This document shows, in pieces, positions 8,820 through 16,612 of a stretch of DNA of 64,000 bases. Both the position numbers and the translations under genes were made by a program. Source of the DNA: Bradyrhizobium sp. SZCCHNS1050. GTDB taxonomy: Bacteria; Pseudomonadota; Alphaproteobacteria; Rhizobiales; Xanthobacteraceae. Location of the stretch: assembly GCF_032484785.1 (NCBI RefSeq), contig NZ_JAUETR010000001.1:5273501-5337500 (forward strand), read 5' to 3'. Below the pieces are notes generated by a model. That model did no database searches and was not told the DNA's origin. It saw nothing but the letters and a program-made list of their open reading frames with translations. Numbering within the stretch: position 1 is the stretch's first letter; every line of letters starts with the position of its first letter.

Positions 8820-8849
8820 GGCGATATGTTCAATTGCCTGCTCTGCGTC

Positions 8850-8996
8850 GTTGTGTTCGCGGCGCGTAGCGAAGCCATCTAGAGTCCCGTCCGAGGCCCC
8901 TGGATCGCGTCGCTGCGCTCGCGATGACAGCGTTCGTGGAAGGCGCGGTGTCCGCCACAACCGTCATTGCGAGCGCAGCGAAGCAATCCAGGGGCC
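8850..8996. repeat. Palindromic repeat cluster, cgtcattgcgag type
   Basis: One clear inverted pair: ggcccctggatcgcgtcgc... at 8895-8928 and cgtcattgcgagcgcagcg... at 8962-8996. A more degenerate half-unit with tagcgaagccatctagag precedes it near 8866-8884. It fills the gap between the convergent livF and potC-like genes, where it could serve as a two-way terminator. Confidence 0.75.
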
Positions 8997-9061
8997 AAGG
9001 CAAAGTTCTCTTTGGCTAAGATGTCGAGCAACAGCGGCGACTGTTCGGTCAGCCGCCGCGG

Positions 9062-9964
9062 CTACACCATCCCCTTGCCGGCGTCGGACCCCTGGCGGCG
9101 CTGCCGCGCCTGCAGCATCAGGATCACCGACAGCGCGGCGAAGATCACGACGAAGGACACCGCCGATGTCAGCGTGCCCAGCGCGTAGATGTCGGGCTTG
9201 GTGACGGTCGTCGTCAGGCCCTGCAATTCCAGCGGAAGCGTATTCACCGAGCCGATCGCCTGGCTGGAGCGGGCGAGTTCGTCCCAGGACAGGGTGAAGC
9301 CGAACAGGCCGATGCCGACCACGGATGGCAGGATGATCGGCAGCACGACGTGGCGGAAGGTCTGCCAGGGCGTGGCGCCGAGGTCGCGTGCGGCTTCCTC
9401 CAGCCGGCCGTCGAAGCGGTTGAAGATCGCGAACATGATCAGGAGTCCGAACGGCAAGGTCCAGGTCAGATGCGCGCCGAGGCCCGAGGTGAACAGGCCC
9501 ATCGCGGTGGTGTAGCCGTCTGCGAGCCAGCCGAGCCCGACATCGGCGCCGTGCTTGTTGATGAAGTCGTCGATCAGCCGGAACTCCAGCGCGATGCCGA
9601 GCGAGGTGATGATCGAGGGCATGATCAGGCTGGCGATCGCTGTGTAGAACAGGATCGAGGCGCCACGGAACGGCTTGCGGAACGCCATGCCGGCCGCGAC
9701 CGACAGCACCACCGTGATTACCATCACCACGAGGCCGAGCGCCAGCGAGCGCTTGAACGCGGCGCCGATGTCGACGATGCCGCCGCCGGAAAACACCTTG
9801 CCGAACCAGGTCAGCGACACGCCGTTCATCGGAAACGTCAGGCCGCCATCCGGTCCTTGGAACGACAAGATGTAGATCGCGATCATCGGCCCGTACAGGA
9901 ACAGCACATAGGCTGCGAAGAAGGCCGCAAGGATGTAGAAGGAGCGGGGGCGCTTGTCTCCCAT
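9062..9964 (-). CDS. PotC-like ABC transporter permease (spermidine/putrescine family)
   Basis: 300 residues, inner-membrane permease of the binding-protein-dependent (BPD) type with about six membrane segments. The coupling segment E-E-A-A-R-D-L-G-A-T-P-W-Q-T-F-R-H-V-V-L-P lies near residues 190-210, the EAA loop that contacts the ATPase. The S-W-D-E-L-A-R-S-S segment after it resembles PotC. It starts one base after the PotB-like gene ends and is the last gene of a potA-potD-potB-potC-ordered operon on the minus strand. Polyamine is the default substrate for the family, but the neighbourhood (tetronate catabolism) leaves other organic substrates open. Confidence 0.92.
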   Translation of the reverse strand: MGDKRPRSFYILAAFFAAYVLFLYGPMIAIYILSFQGPDGGLTFPMNGVSLTWFGKVFSGGGIVDIGAAFKRSLALGLVVMVITVVLSVAAGMAFRKPFRGASILFYTAIASLIMPSIITSLGIALEFRLIDDFINKHGADVGLGWLADGYTTAMGLFTSGLGAHLTWTLPFGLLIMFAIFNRFDGRLEEAARDLGATPWQTFRHVVLPIILPSVVGIGLFGFTLSWDELARSSQAIGSVNTLPLELQGLTTTVTKPDIYALGTLTSAVSFVVIFAALSVILMLQARQRRQGSDAGKGMV

Positions 9965-9965
9965 C

Positions 9966-10901
9966 TCAGAGCTCCTTGCGCACGTCGACGATCCGCGTCA
10001 GCGCGGAGATGATGATGATGGTGATGCCGAGCAGGATCACGGCATTGGCCGCGGCGGCCGGGAATTGCAGTGCCGACAGCCGGGACTCGATGATCTTGCC
10101 GGCGGAGGCGATCTGCTGGCCGCCCATCACGCCGACGGTGACGAAGTCGCCCATCACGATGGTGATGACGAAGATCGAGCCGATCACGATGCCGGGCTTC
10201 GACAGCGGAATGACGATGTTGACCAGTGTCTGCCAGCCCGATGCGCCGGCATCATAGGCGGCCTCGATCAGGCGCTTGTCGATGCGGATCATCGAATTGA
10301 AGATCGGCACCACCATGAAGAACGTGAACAGGTGCACCAGCGCCAGCACCACCGAAAATTCGGAGAACAGCAGCCATTCGATCGGCTTGTTGACGATGCC
10401 CACACCTTGCAGGCCCTGATTGACGAGGCCGTTGCGTCCCAGCAGCGGGATCCAGGCGATCATCCGGATCACGTTGGAGGTCCAGAACGGGATCGTGCAC
10501 AACAGCGACAGCACGATCTGCCAGGTCTTGCTGCGAACGTGGAAGGCGAGGAAATAGGCGACCCAGAAGCCGATCATCAACGTCAGGCCCCAGGTCAGCA
10601 GGCACAGCTTCAGCGTCTTCAGATAGGTCTTCAGGATCGTGCACAGTTCGGGCAGGTTGGCGACGCAGCCTTCGAAGGTGTCGGTATAGCCGCGGAAGCT
10701 GAACGCCGGGATCATCTCATATTCGTTGTAGTCCCAGGCGCTGACGACGACGACGAGCACCAGCGGCAACAGGAAGAACAGCGCGAATACCAGCATCATC
10801 GGGCCGGCCTGCAGCCACGCGATCGAGCGCTGGGTCAGCTTGCGGAAGGTGCTCTCCGCGGGCGCTACGGTGTCGGGCGAATTGTCGATCGTCACGGCCA
10901 C
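9966..10901 (-). CDS. PotB-like ABC transporter permease
   Basis: About 311 residues from GTG 10901 (preceded by an AGG about 9 bases upstream; GTG 10895 is also possible). A further in-frame GTG at 10964 lies in the loop of a perfect hairpin and looks unsuitable as a start. The protein has a short cytoplasmic N-terminus, a first membrane helix P-M-M-L-V-F-A-L-F-F-L-L-P, and the BPD coupling segment E-A-A-Y-D-A-G-A-S-G-W-Q-T near residue 220, followed by V-I-P-L-S-K-P-G. It forms the channel with the PotC-like protein. Second permease of the pot-like operon. Confidence 0.9.
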   Translation of the reverse strand: MAVTIDNSPDTVAPAESTFRKLTQRSIAWLQAGPMMLVFALFFLLPLVLVVVVSAWDYNEYEMIPAFSFRGYTDTFEGCVANLPELCTILKTYLKTLKLCLLTWGLTLMIGFWVAYFLAFHVRSKTWQIVLSLLCTIPFWTSNVIRMIAWIPLLGRNGLVNQGLQGVGIVNKPIEWLLFSEFSVVLALVHLFTFFMVVPIFNSMIRIDKRLIEAAYDAGASGWQTLVNIVIPLSKPGIVIGSIFVITIVMGDFVTVGVMGGQQIASAGKIIESRLSALQFPAAAANAVILLGITIIIISALTRIVDVRKEL

Positions 10902-10950
10902 GTGGGGAAACCTGTCGTCCGGTGCGGATGTTTCGAAACGTCTGAGACGA

Positions 10951-10984
10951 GCTGCCGCGCCCACGACGTCGCGGGCGCGGCAGC
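10951..10984 (-). terminator. Intercistronic hairpin between binding-protein and permease genes
   Basis: gctgccgcgccc at 10951-10962 and gggcgcggcagc at 10973-10984 form a perfect 12-bp inverted repeat with a 10-base loop. There is no T-run after it on the minus strand, so it is more likely an mRNA-stabilising or partial-attenuation hairpin than a full terminator. Its place just after the binding-protein stop codon would allow more binding protein than permease, as known for malE-malF type operons. Confidence 0.7.
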
Positions 10985-10997
10985 AATGGCGGTCACA

Positions 10998-12287
10998 TCA
11001 GGCGGCGATGAACTCGTTCCACTTGCGGACCATGTAGTCGTTCTCGTCCATGACGGCGTTCCAGCAGACGACGTTGCCCATGCGGTCCTCGTAGGAGCCG
11101 CCGTCGCGCACGGCGCCGGCCTTTTCCATCAGGGTGCCGTCGGGGGCCTTGATGTCGTTCTTCGCCGGCTTGCCTTCCATCCAGTAGCCCCACTCGTCCT
11201 CGGTCATGTTGGCCTTGGCGGTGGAGAGCACGGCCGAGTAGTAGCCCTGGCGGTTGAGATAGGCGCCGGCCCAGCCGGACAGGTACCAGTTGACGAACTC
11301 ATAGGCCCAGTCGAGCTTCGGGCTGCCGCCCACCGCCTTGGAGACGCAGAAGCCCGAGGCCCAGGAGCGATAGCCTTCCTTGAGCGGCTGGAACACGCAG
11401 GGGATGCCCATCGAGCGCACCTTGGTGACGGCCGGCGACCACATCGACTGGATCACGGTCTCACCCGAGGCCATCAGGTTGACGGACTCGTTGAAGTCCT
11501 TCCAGAACGCGCGGAACTGGCCGGCCTTCTTGGCCTCGGTCAGCACCTTCATCGTCAGGTCGATCTCGGCCTTGGTCATGTTGCCCTTGTCGGCATATTT
11601 GTATTGGCCGGTCGCCTCGACGACGAGGGCGGCATCCATGATGCCAATCGAGGGAATGTTGAGGATCGAGGCCTTGCCCTTGAATTCGGGGTTGAGCAGC
11701 TCGGCCCAGGAGTTGATCGGGCGCTTGATCAGGTCGGGGCGGATGCCGAGCGTGTCGGCGTTGTAGACGGTCGGGATCAGCGTGACCCATTCGGTCGGGG
11801 TTGCCGAGAAGGTCTTGGAGTTTGCGCCGTCGAGATAGAGCACCTTCCAGGGCGCGGTGCCCTGGCCGCCGATCTTCTTGCCGTTCGGCAGCTCGCCCTT
11901 GGTGAAGACGGGCGTGATGTTGTCGAATTCCTTGATCTTGCGCGCGTCGAGCGGGAAGATGTTGCCCGACGGCACCAGCTTCTTGAGCGAGAAATATTCG
12001 GTGTCGAGCACGTCGAAGGAGTTCGGCTGGGTGATGACGCGCTTGGTGACGTCGTCGGTCGTCGCCGTGATGTATTCGATCTTGATGCCGGTGTCGGCGA
12101 GGCACTTCTTGGAGATCTCGTCGCCCTCGTTCACGGCGGTGCCGAGATAGCGCAGCACCTTGGCGTCGGCGGCGTGGACGTAGGGCGCGCTGAGCAGCGT
12201 GCCGGAGCCGGCGAGACCGGCAACGCCCGCCGCGCCCTTGAGCAGCGAGCGGCGGCTGATGGATGTCGTCTTCGATCGATCAGTCAT
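10998..12287 (-). CDS. PotD-like periplasmic substrate-binding protein (extracellular solute-binding family 1)
   Basis: 429 residues from ATG 12287, chosen because AAGGAG (12294-12299) sits six bases upstream; the ATG at 12293 directly abuts it. The N-terminus S-I-S-R-R-S-L-L-K-G-A-A-G-V-A-G is a clear Tat signal, with cleavage after A-P-Y-V-H-A near residue 40. The mature protein resembles polyamine-type binding proteins (V-L-R-Y-L-G-T-A opening, later V-N-W-Y-L-S-G-W-A-G-A-Y). At about 430 residues it is longer than E. coli PotD (348), as for many rhizobial relatives. It is the second gene of the operon and is followed by a strong hairpin. Confidence 0.9.
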   Translation of the reverse strand: MTDRSKTTSISRRSLLKGAAGVAGLAGSGTLLSAPYVHAADAKVLRYLGTAVNEGDEISKKCLADTGIKIEYITATTDDVTKRVITQPNSFDVLDTEYFSLKKLVPSGNIFPLDARKIKEFDNITPVFTKGELPNGKKIGGQGTAPWKVLYLDGANSKTFSATPTEWVTLIPTVYNADTLGIRPDLIKRPINSWAELLNPEFKGKASILNIPSIGIMDAALVVEATGQYKYADKGNMTKAEIDLTMKVLTEAKKAGQFRAFWKDFNESVNLMASGETVIQSMWSPAVTKVRSMGIPCVFQPLKEGYRSWASGFCVSKAVGGSPKLDWAYEFVNWYLSGWAGAYLNRQGYYSAVLSTAKANMTEDEWGYWMEGKPAKNDIKAPDGTLMEKAGAVRDGGSYEDRMGNVVCWNAVMDENDYMVRKWNEFIAA

Positions 12288-12322
12288 GATCATCTCCTTG
12301 GGAAAGAACGAGCAAACGAAAA

Positions 12323-13390
12323 TCAGGTGACCAGCTCCGCAGCCGGAGCGGCTGCGGCAGGGCGGGGCGTCAGTGCGTCAGCGAAGGCCATGTTCCAGGT
12401 GACGACGACGCGCTCGCCGATGCTGTGGGTCTGTGCATCGAACTGATCGTCGCTGAGCTGCGCCGAGATCTCGGGGCCACCGTCGGTCGCGACCGCGACC
12501 AGCACATAGGTGCCCTGATATTCGATCTTGCTGATAGTGCCGGGCACCACCGGGCCGTCGATCGCCGCATTCGGCGCCTTGAGCTGGATGCGGTCGACGC
12601 GCACGGCGAAGGTCTCGCCGTTCAGCGGGATCACGTTGTGGCCGCCGATGAAGCGGGCGGCGAATTCGGTGCGCGGATGATTGAAGATGTCGCGCGGGCT
12701 GCCCTGCTGCTCGATGCGGCCGCCATTCATCAGCACCACGAGGTCGGACAGCGCCATGGCCTCGTCCTGGCCATGGGTGACGTGAACGAAGGTGAGCCCG
12801 AGCTCGCGCTGCAGTCGCTTCAGCTCGGCGCGCATGCGCAGGCGCAGGAACGGGTCGAGCGCCGACAGCGGCTCGTCGAGCAGCAGGATCTGCGGCGAGG
12901 TGATCAGCGCACGGGCCAGCGCCACGCGCTGCTGCTGGCCGCCGGAAAGCTGCGCCGGCAGGCGGCCAGCATAGCTCTGCATGTCCACCAGTTCGAGCAG
13001 CTCGCGTGCCTTGGCGTGGCGCTCGGGCTTGGACACGCCTTTCATCTTCAATGCAAACGCGACGTTGTCGATCACCGACAGATGCGGAAACAGCGCATAG
13101 GACTGGAACATCATCGCGGTGCCGCGTCCTGCGGGCGGCAGCTCGGTCACGTTCCTGGCGCCGACGATGATGTCGCCCGACGTCGCGGATTCGTGGCCGG
13201 CGATCATGCGCAGGGTGGAGGTCTTGCCGCAGCCGGACGGGCCGAGCAGACAGCAATAGGAGCCGGCGGGAATCCGCAGGTCGATTGCGTCGACGGCGGT
13301 GACGTGACCGTACATCTTCGTCACCTTCACCAGTTCCAAGCTCGCGCCCGCCGCCATCCGCCCTCCGTCGTCCTGTCCCGTGTCGGTCAT
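12323..13390 (-). CDS. PotA-like ABC transporter ATP-binding protein
   Basis: 355 residues from ATG 13390; the frame remains open 22 codons upstream, but the downstream start gives the usual length. Walker A G-P-S-G-C-G-K-T-S-T, Q-loop M-F-Q-S-Y-A-L-F-P, signature L-S-G-G-Q-Q-Q-R, Walker B L-L-L-D-E-P-L-S-A-L-D and switch His in V-T-H-G-Q-D-E-A are all intact. The C-terminal 110 residues form the TOBE/OB regulatory domain (residues about 260-345). It is the first gene of the pot-like operon, 35 bases before the binding-protein gene. The C-terminus is Ala/Pro-rich. Confidence 0.93.
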   Translation of the reverse strand: MTDTGQDDGGRMAAGASLELVKVTKMYGHVTAVDAIDLRIPAGSYCCLLGPSGCGKTSTLRMIAGHESATSGDIIVGARNVTELPPAGRGTAMMFQSYALFPHLSVIDNVAFALKMKGVSKPERHAKARELLELVDMQSYAGRLPAQLSGGQQQRVALARALITSPQILLLDEPLSALDPFLRLRMRAELKRLQRELGLTFVHVTHGQDEAMALSDLVVLMNGGRIEQQGSPRDIFNHPRTEFAARFIGGHNVIPLNGETFAVRVDRIQLKAPNAAIDGPVVPGTISKIEYQGTYVLVAVATDGGPEISAQLSDDQFDAQTHSIGERVVVTWNMAFADALTPRPAAAAPAAELVT

Positions 13391-13642
13391 GATCGCAGCT
13401 CGCTCCGTCGGGCGCCCGCGATCCGGCCCGTCTGATGTCTGCAACGGATATGCCAAGGGTCGCCGTGGGCGCGGAGCAGCGCGTGAAAATTGCGCGCTGG
13501 ATGAGATGCGTATGCAACGCTCGAAAGGGCATTCCCCGGTCCCGGCGTCAGTCCGCTCAGATGGGCCGCCGATCCGGCCAAACAGCCGCGCCCACGCCGA
13601 TGTGGAGGCATTTTGCCCTGTCCTTTCGTGCTCCGGGCGTGC
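13391..13642. other. Upstream region of the pot-like operon, no recognised gene
   Basis: I see no protein I recognise here on either strand; the open frames that cross it lack a convincing start and show arginine-rich shadow composition. The promoter of the pot-like operon probably lies in this stretch, but no clear -35/-10 pair or operator was found by eye. Confidence 0.4.
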
Positions 13643-13783
13643 TCAGCGATAGGCTGCAATCGATGGTGGAAGAGCGGGGCGCATCCTCGCGCCGCGGCAG
13701 CGATGAGCTGCCGGTGTTGTCCTTGCTCGACCGATCCGTCCCTGATTGCTACCGAAGTCGCACTTTGCCTGAATATTAGGCAT
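13643..13783 (-). CDS. Possible 46-residue small ORF with strong ribosome binding site
   Basis: ATG at 13783 is preceded by GGGAGGACAACG, an excellent ribosome binding site with about seven bases spacing. The frame starts M-P-N-I-Q-A-K-C-D-F-G-S-N-Q-G-R and ends after 46 codons. The second half is Arg/Ala-rich and looks non-selected, so this may be the 5' stub of a gene truncated by deletion or frameshift. The start codon sits inside a short palindrome (TGCCT-N7-AGGCA at 13767-13783), which could be an operator. Function unknown; it may equally be a leader for the pot-like operon. Confidence 0.3.
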   Translation of the reverse strand: MPNIQAKCDFGSNQGRIGRARTTPAAHRCRGARMRPALPPSIAAYR

Positions 13784-13865
13784 CGTTGTCCTCCCGAGGC
13801 AAGGCAGCTTGATGAGCGACAAGGCGGCGCAGGCTACCTCGCATGCAGGCCAGGCTGGCGGGACG

Positions 13866-14084
13866 CTAGATCCGCCGTGCCCGCGATCTCGCCTGCGCGG
13901 CGGCCACCAGCATGCGCTCGGCAATGCCGCGCAGCTCGCTGACCGCGATCGGATCAGAGGCGGCGAACGCGTCATAGGAGTCGGCTGCGATCGGAAACCA
14001 GCGATAGAAGCGGGCCTCCTCGTAGAGCACCCGGACAGCGGCATCGATCTCGGCCGGCGTTGTTGCGAAATATTGCATGCCCAT
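13866..14084 (-). CDS. Small hypothetical protein downstream of otnC
   Basis: 72 residues, starting 15 bases after the otnC stop and on the same strand, so likely co-transcribed. The composition is protein-like (aromatic-rich M-Q-Y-F-A-T-T-P-A-E-I-D-A-A-V-R-V-L-Y-E-E-A, then a helical stretch and a basic tail), with no membrane segment or signal peptide. ATG 14078 (M-Q-Y-F) is an alternative start. I do not recognise the family. Its coupling to a tetronate-phosphate decarboxylase suggests an accessory role, which is only an inference. Confidence 0.5.
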   Translation of the reverse strand: MGMQYFATTPAEIDAAVRVLYEEARFYRWFPIAADSYDAFAASDPIAVSELRGIAERMLVAAAQARSRARRI

Positions 14085-14099
14085 CCATCCGCCGGCGGA

Positions 14100-14762
14100 T
14101 CAGTGATGATCGTTGTGATCGGGCAGGGTGAGGCCGAAGACTTTGACCAGATCGTCGACCTGCTGCGGCGACAGATGACGCGGGTTGAGTCCGCGCAGCA
14201 GCAGATAGAGCTTTGCGGTCTCCTCGAGCTCCTCCATCGCGAACACGGCGGCTTCCAGCGTGTCACCGGACACGACGGGCCCGTGATTTGCGAGCAGCAC
14301 CGAGGCGTATTTGCCGGCGAGACCCTTGATGGCATCGGCTACCGCGGGATCGCCCGGACGATGATAGGGCACCAGCGCGGTCTGGCCGCAGCGCATCAAG
14401 TAATAAGGTGTCAGCGGCGGCAGCGCGGCGCGCGGATCGATCTCCGGCAGCATCGAGATCGCGACCGAATGGGTCGAGTGCAGATGCACGACGGCGCGCG
14501 CGGCGTCGCGCGTCTGGTACAGCGCCGTGTGCAGCGGCACCTCCTTGGTCGGTGCATCGCCCGAGACCAGTCGCCCTTCGGCATCGAGCCGCGACAAACG
14601 GGCCGGATCGAGGAAGCCGAGCGAGGCATTGGTCGGCGTCACCAGCCAGCCGCCATCATCGAGCCGCACGCTGATGTTGCCGGACGATCCCGGCGTCAGC
14701 CCGCGCTCGAACAGCGAGCGGCCGAACCGGCAGATGGCCTCGCGAATCGCAGTTTCCGCCAC
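14100..14762 (-). CDS. otnC: 3-oxo-tetronate 4-phosphate decarboxylase OtnC (class II aldolase family)
   Basis: 220 residues from GTG 14762, chosen because GAGGAAAGACCC precedes it directly; upstream in-frame sequence has no homology. Class II aldolase/adducin fold: substrate-phosphate loop G-S-S-G-N-I-S near residues 28-34, T-P-T-N-A-S, metal site H-L-H-S-T-H-S (His residues near 93-97) and a third His in L-L-A-N-H-G-P-V-V near 157. Family members decarboxylate 3-oxo-tetronate 4-phosphate to dihydroxyacetone phosphate in C4 sugar-acid breakdown. It diverges from ltnD-otnI-otnK, which supply the upstream steps, so this assignment is firm. Confidence 0.9.
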   Translation of the reverse strand: MAETAIREAICRFGRSLFERGLTPGSSGNISVRLDDGGWLVTPTNASLGFLDPARLSRLDAEGRLVSGDAPTKEVPLHTALYQTRDAARAVVHLHSTHSVAISMLPEIDPRAALPPLTPYYLMRCGQTALVPYHRPGDPAVADAIKGLAGKYASVLLANHGPVVSGDTLEAAVFAMEELEETAKLYLLLRGLNPRHLSPQQVDDLVKVFGLTLPDHNDHH

Positions 14763-14892
14763 GGGTCTTTCCTCGCATGTCGCTGTTTTGCCGCTTTGTC
14801 TCACGCTTTGGCAACGCGGCCAAGCCGTGATACCCAGGGTGCAGTCCGGGGCAACCGGACATTCTCCGGGAAACGCTTCAGGGATCTGCCGC
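14763..14892. promoter_or_regulatory. Divergent promoter region of the tetronate genes
   Basis: The 130-bp gap between otnC (leftward) and ltnD (rightward) must hold both promoters. A short inverted repeat TTGGC-N6-GCCAA at 14808-14823 is a weak candidate operator. No dedicated regulator gene (DeoR, GntR or LysR) is seen beside the cluster, so the controlling protein may be encoded elsewhere. Confidence 0.35.
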
Positions 14893-15807
14893 ATGCCGTC
14901 GCCATCGCAATTGAACGTCGCCGTGATCGGGCTTGGCTCGATGGGATTCGGCATGGCGACCTCGCTGAAGCGCGCAGGCTTCGAGGTGACCGGATGCGAC
15001 GTCTCGGCGGACGCGGTGGCGCGTTTCGTGGCCGACGGCGGCAAGGGCGCGACGACTCCCGCCGAGGCGGCTGATGGCGCCGATATCGTGGTCAGCGTCG
15101 TGGTCAATGCGGCGCAGACGGAAGCCATCCTGTTCGGCCCGGGCGGTGCTGCCGAAACCATGCCGAAGGACGCCGTGTTCGTCTCCTCCGCGACCATGGA
15201 TCCTGACGTTGCGCGGCGGCTGGCGAAGCAGCTCGAAGCCACCGGCCGGCACTACCTCGACGCGCCGATCTCCGGCGGCGCGCAGCGCGCCGCGCAAGGC
15301 GAGCTGACGATCCTGGCCTCGGGCAGCGCGGCGGCGTTTGCCAAGGCGCGGCCGGCGCTCGATGCGATGGCGGCCAAGCTCTATGAGCTCGGCGATGCCG
15401 CCGGGCAGGGCGCTGCGTTCAAGATGATCAACCAGCTTCTCGCCGGCGTTCACATCGCTGCCGCCAGCGAGGCCATCGCCTTCGCCGCCAAGCAGGGTCT
15501 CGATATCAGAAAGGTCTATGAGGTCATCACCGCCTCGGCCGGCAATTCCTGGATGTTCGAGAACCGCATGCCGCACGTGCTCGACGGCGACTACACGCCG
15601 CGCAGCGCGGTCGAGATCTTCGTCAAGGACCTCGGCATCATCCAGGACATGGCACGCAGCCATCGTTTTCCGGTGCCGGTCTCGGCCGCCGCGCTGCAGA
15701 TGTTCCTGATGACGTCGGCCGCCGGCATGGGCCGCGACGACGACGCCTCTGTGGCGCGGATGTATGCGCAGGTCACTGGCACGACGCTGCCGGGCCCCTC
15801 CAAGTAG
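14893..15807 (+). CDS. ltnD: L-threonate dehydrogenase LtnD-like (beta-hydroxyacid dehydrogenase family)
   Basis: 304 residues from ATG 14893, which gives the family's usual length. N-terminal Rossmann motif V-A-V-I-G-L-G-S-M-G-F-G-M-A (residues 9-22), the substrate motif D-A-P-I-S-G-G near 122, catalytic Lys region in A-F-K-M-I-N-Q-L-L near 172 (G-x-x-x-x-K-x-x-N-N type, with Gln in place of the second Asn), and E-I-F-V-K-D-L-G-I near 240. The family oxidises 3-hydroxy acids with NAD; with otnK, otnC and otnI adjacent, oxidation of threonate to 2-oxo-tetronate is the best call. Tartronate semialdehyde reductase is the main alternative by sequence alone. Confidence 0.85.
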   Translation: MPSPSQLNVAVIGLGSMGFGMATSLKRAGFEVTGCDVSADAVARFVADGGKGATTPAEAADGADIVVSVVVNAAQTEAILFGPGGAAETMPKDAVFVSSATMDPDVARRLAKQLEATGRHYLDAPISGGAQRAAQGELTILASGSAAAFAKARPALDAMAAKLYELGDAAGQGAAFKMINQLLAGVHIAAASEAIAFAAKQGLDIRKVYEVITASAGNSWMFENRMPHVLDGDYTPRSAVEIFVKDLGIIQDMARSHRFPVPVSAAALQMFLMTSAAGMGRDDDASVARMYAQVTGTTLPGPSK

Positions 15808-15829
15808 CAGCACGACGAGTATTCACGCC

Positions 15830-16612
15830 ATGCCCCGCTTCGCCGCCAATCTCTCGATGATGTTCACCGAGCATCCGTTCCTCGACCGCTTCACGGCCGC
15901 CGCCAAGGCCGGCTTCACTGCGGTCGAATTCCTGTTTCCGTATGACCATCCGGCCGAGGAGGTCGGCCAACGGCTGCATGGCAACGGCTTGACCCAGGCG
16001 CTGTTCAACCTGCCGCCCGGCAATTGGGATGCCGGCGAGAAGGGCTTTGCGGCGCTGCCGGAGCGCTTCGACGATCTCAAGGCGAGCCTCGAGACCGCGC
16101 TGCCTTATGCCATGGCGACCGGCGTGAAGCGGCTGCACATGATGGCGGGGATCGCCGAGCGCAGCGATCCGAAGGCGGTGGAGGCGTACTACAAATCGGT
16201 CGCATGGGCGGCCGAGTTCTTCGCGCCCCACGGCCTCGACATCGTCATCGAGCCGATCAATCCGCGCAACGTGCCCGGCTACTTCCTCAACGATTTCGGC
16301 TTCGCCCGCGATCTGATCCGCGAGCTGAAGATTCCGAACCTGAAGCTGCAGTTCGACATCTATCATTGCCAGATCATCCATGGCGACGTCACGATGCGGC
16401 TGCGCGAGATGATGGACATCATCGGCCACATCCAGATCGCCAGCATTCCCTCGCGCAACGAGCCCGACGGCGAGGAGCTCAACTATCCGTTCCTGTTCGG
16501 GGAGCTCGACCGGCTCGGCTATGCCGGCTTCGTCGGCTGCGAGTACAATCCGCGCGGCCGCACCGAGGACGGGCTCGGCTGGTTCGCGCCCTACAAGGGA
16601 GTGAAGCCGTGA
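15830..16612 (+). CDS. otnI: 2-oxo-tetronate isomerase OtnI (hydroxypyruvate isomerase-like)
   Basis: 260 residues, TIM-barrel of the xylose isomerase-like family. Visible are F-A-A-N-L-S-M-M-F-T-E near the N-terminus, V-E-F-L-F-P-Y near 33, I-E-P-I-N-P-R-N-V-P-G-Y near residues 142-153 (metal-binding Glu), Q-F-D-I-Y-H-C-Q near 177 and G-C-E-Y-N-P-R near 240. The family includes Hyi (hydroxypyruvate isomerase) and OtnI, which interconverts 2-oxo- and 3-oxo-tetronate. The neighbours ltnD and otnK favour OtnI. The last four bases overlap the otnK start (GTGA), indicating coupled translation. Confidence 0.88.
   Translation: MPRFAANLSMMFTEHPFLDRFTAAAKAGFTAVEFLFPYDHPAEEVGQRLHGNGLTQALFNLPPGNWDAGEKGFAALPERFDDLKASLETALPYAMATGVKRLHMMAGIAERSDPKAVEAYYKSVAWAAEFFAPHGLDIVIEPINPRNVPGYFLNDFGFARDLIRELKIPNLKLQFDIYHCQIIHGDVTMRLREMMDIIGHIQIASIPSRNEPDGEELNYPFLFGELDRLGYAGFVGCEYNPRGRTEDGLGWFAPYKGVKP

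Noticed and set aside
13387..13659. A 90-codon minus-strand frame upstream of and overlapping the potA-like start.
   Set aside because: No recognisable domain, Arg/His/Ala-rich composition and overlap with the more likely regulatory region; not supported as a gene.
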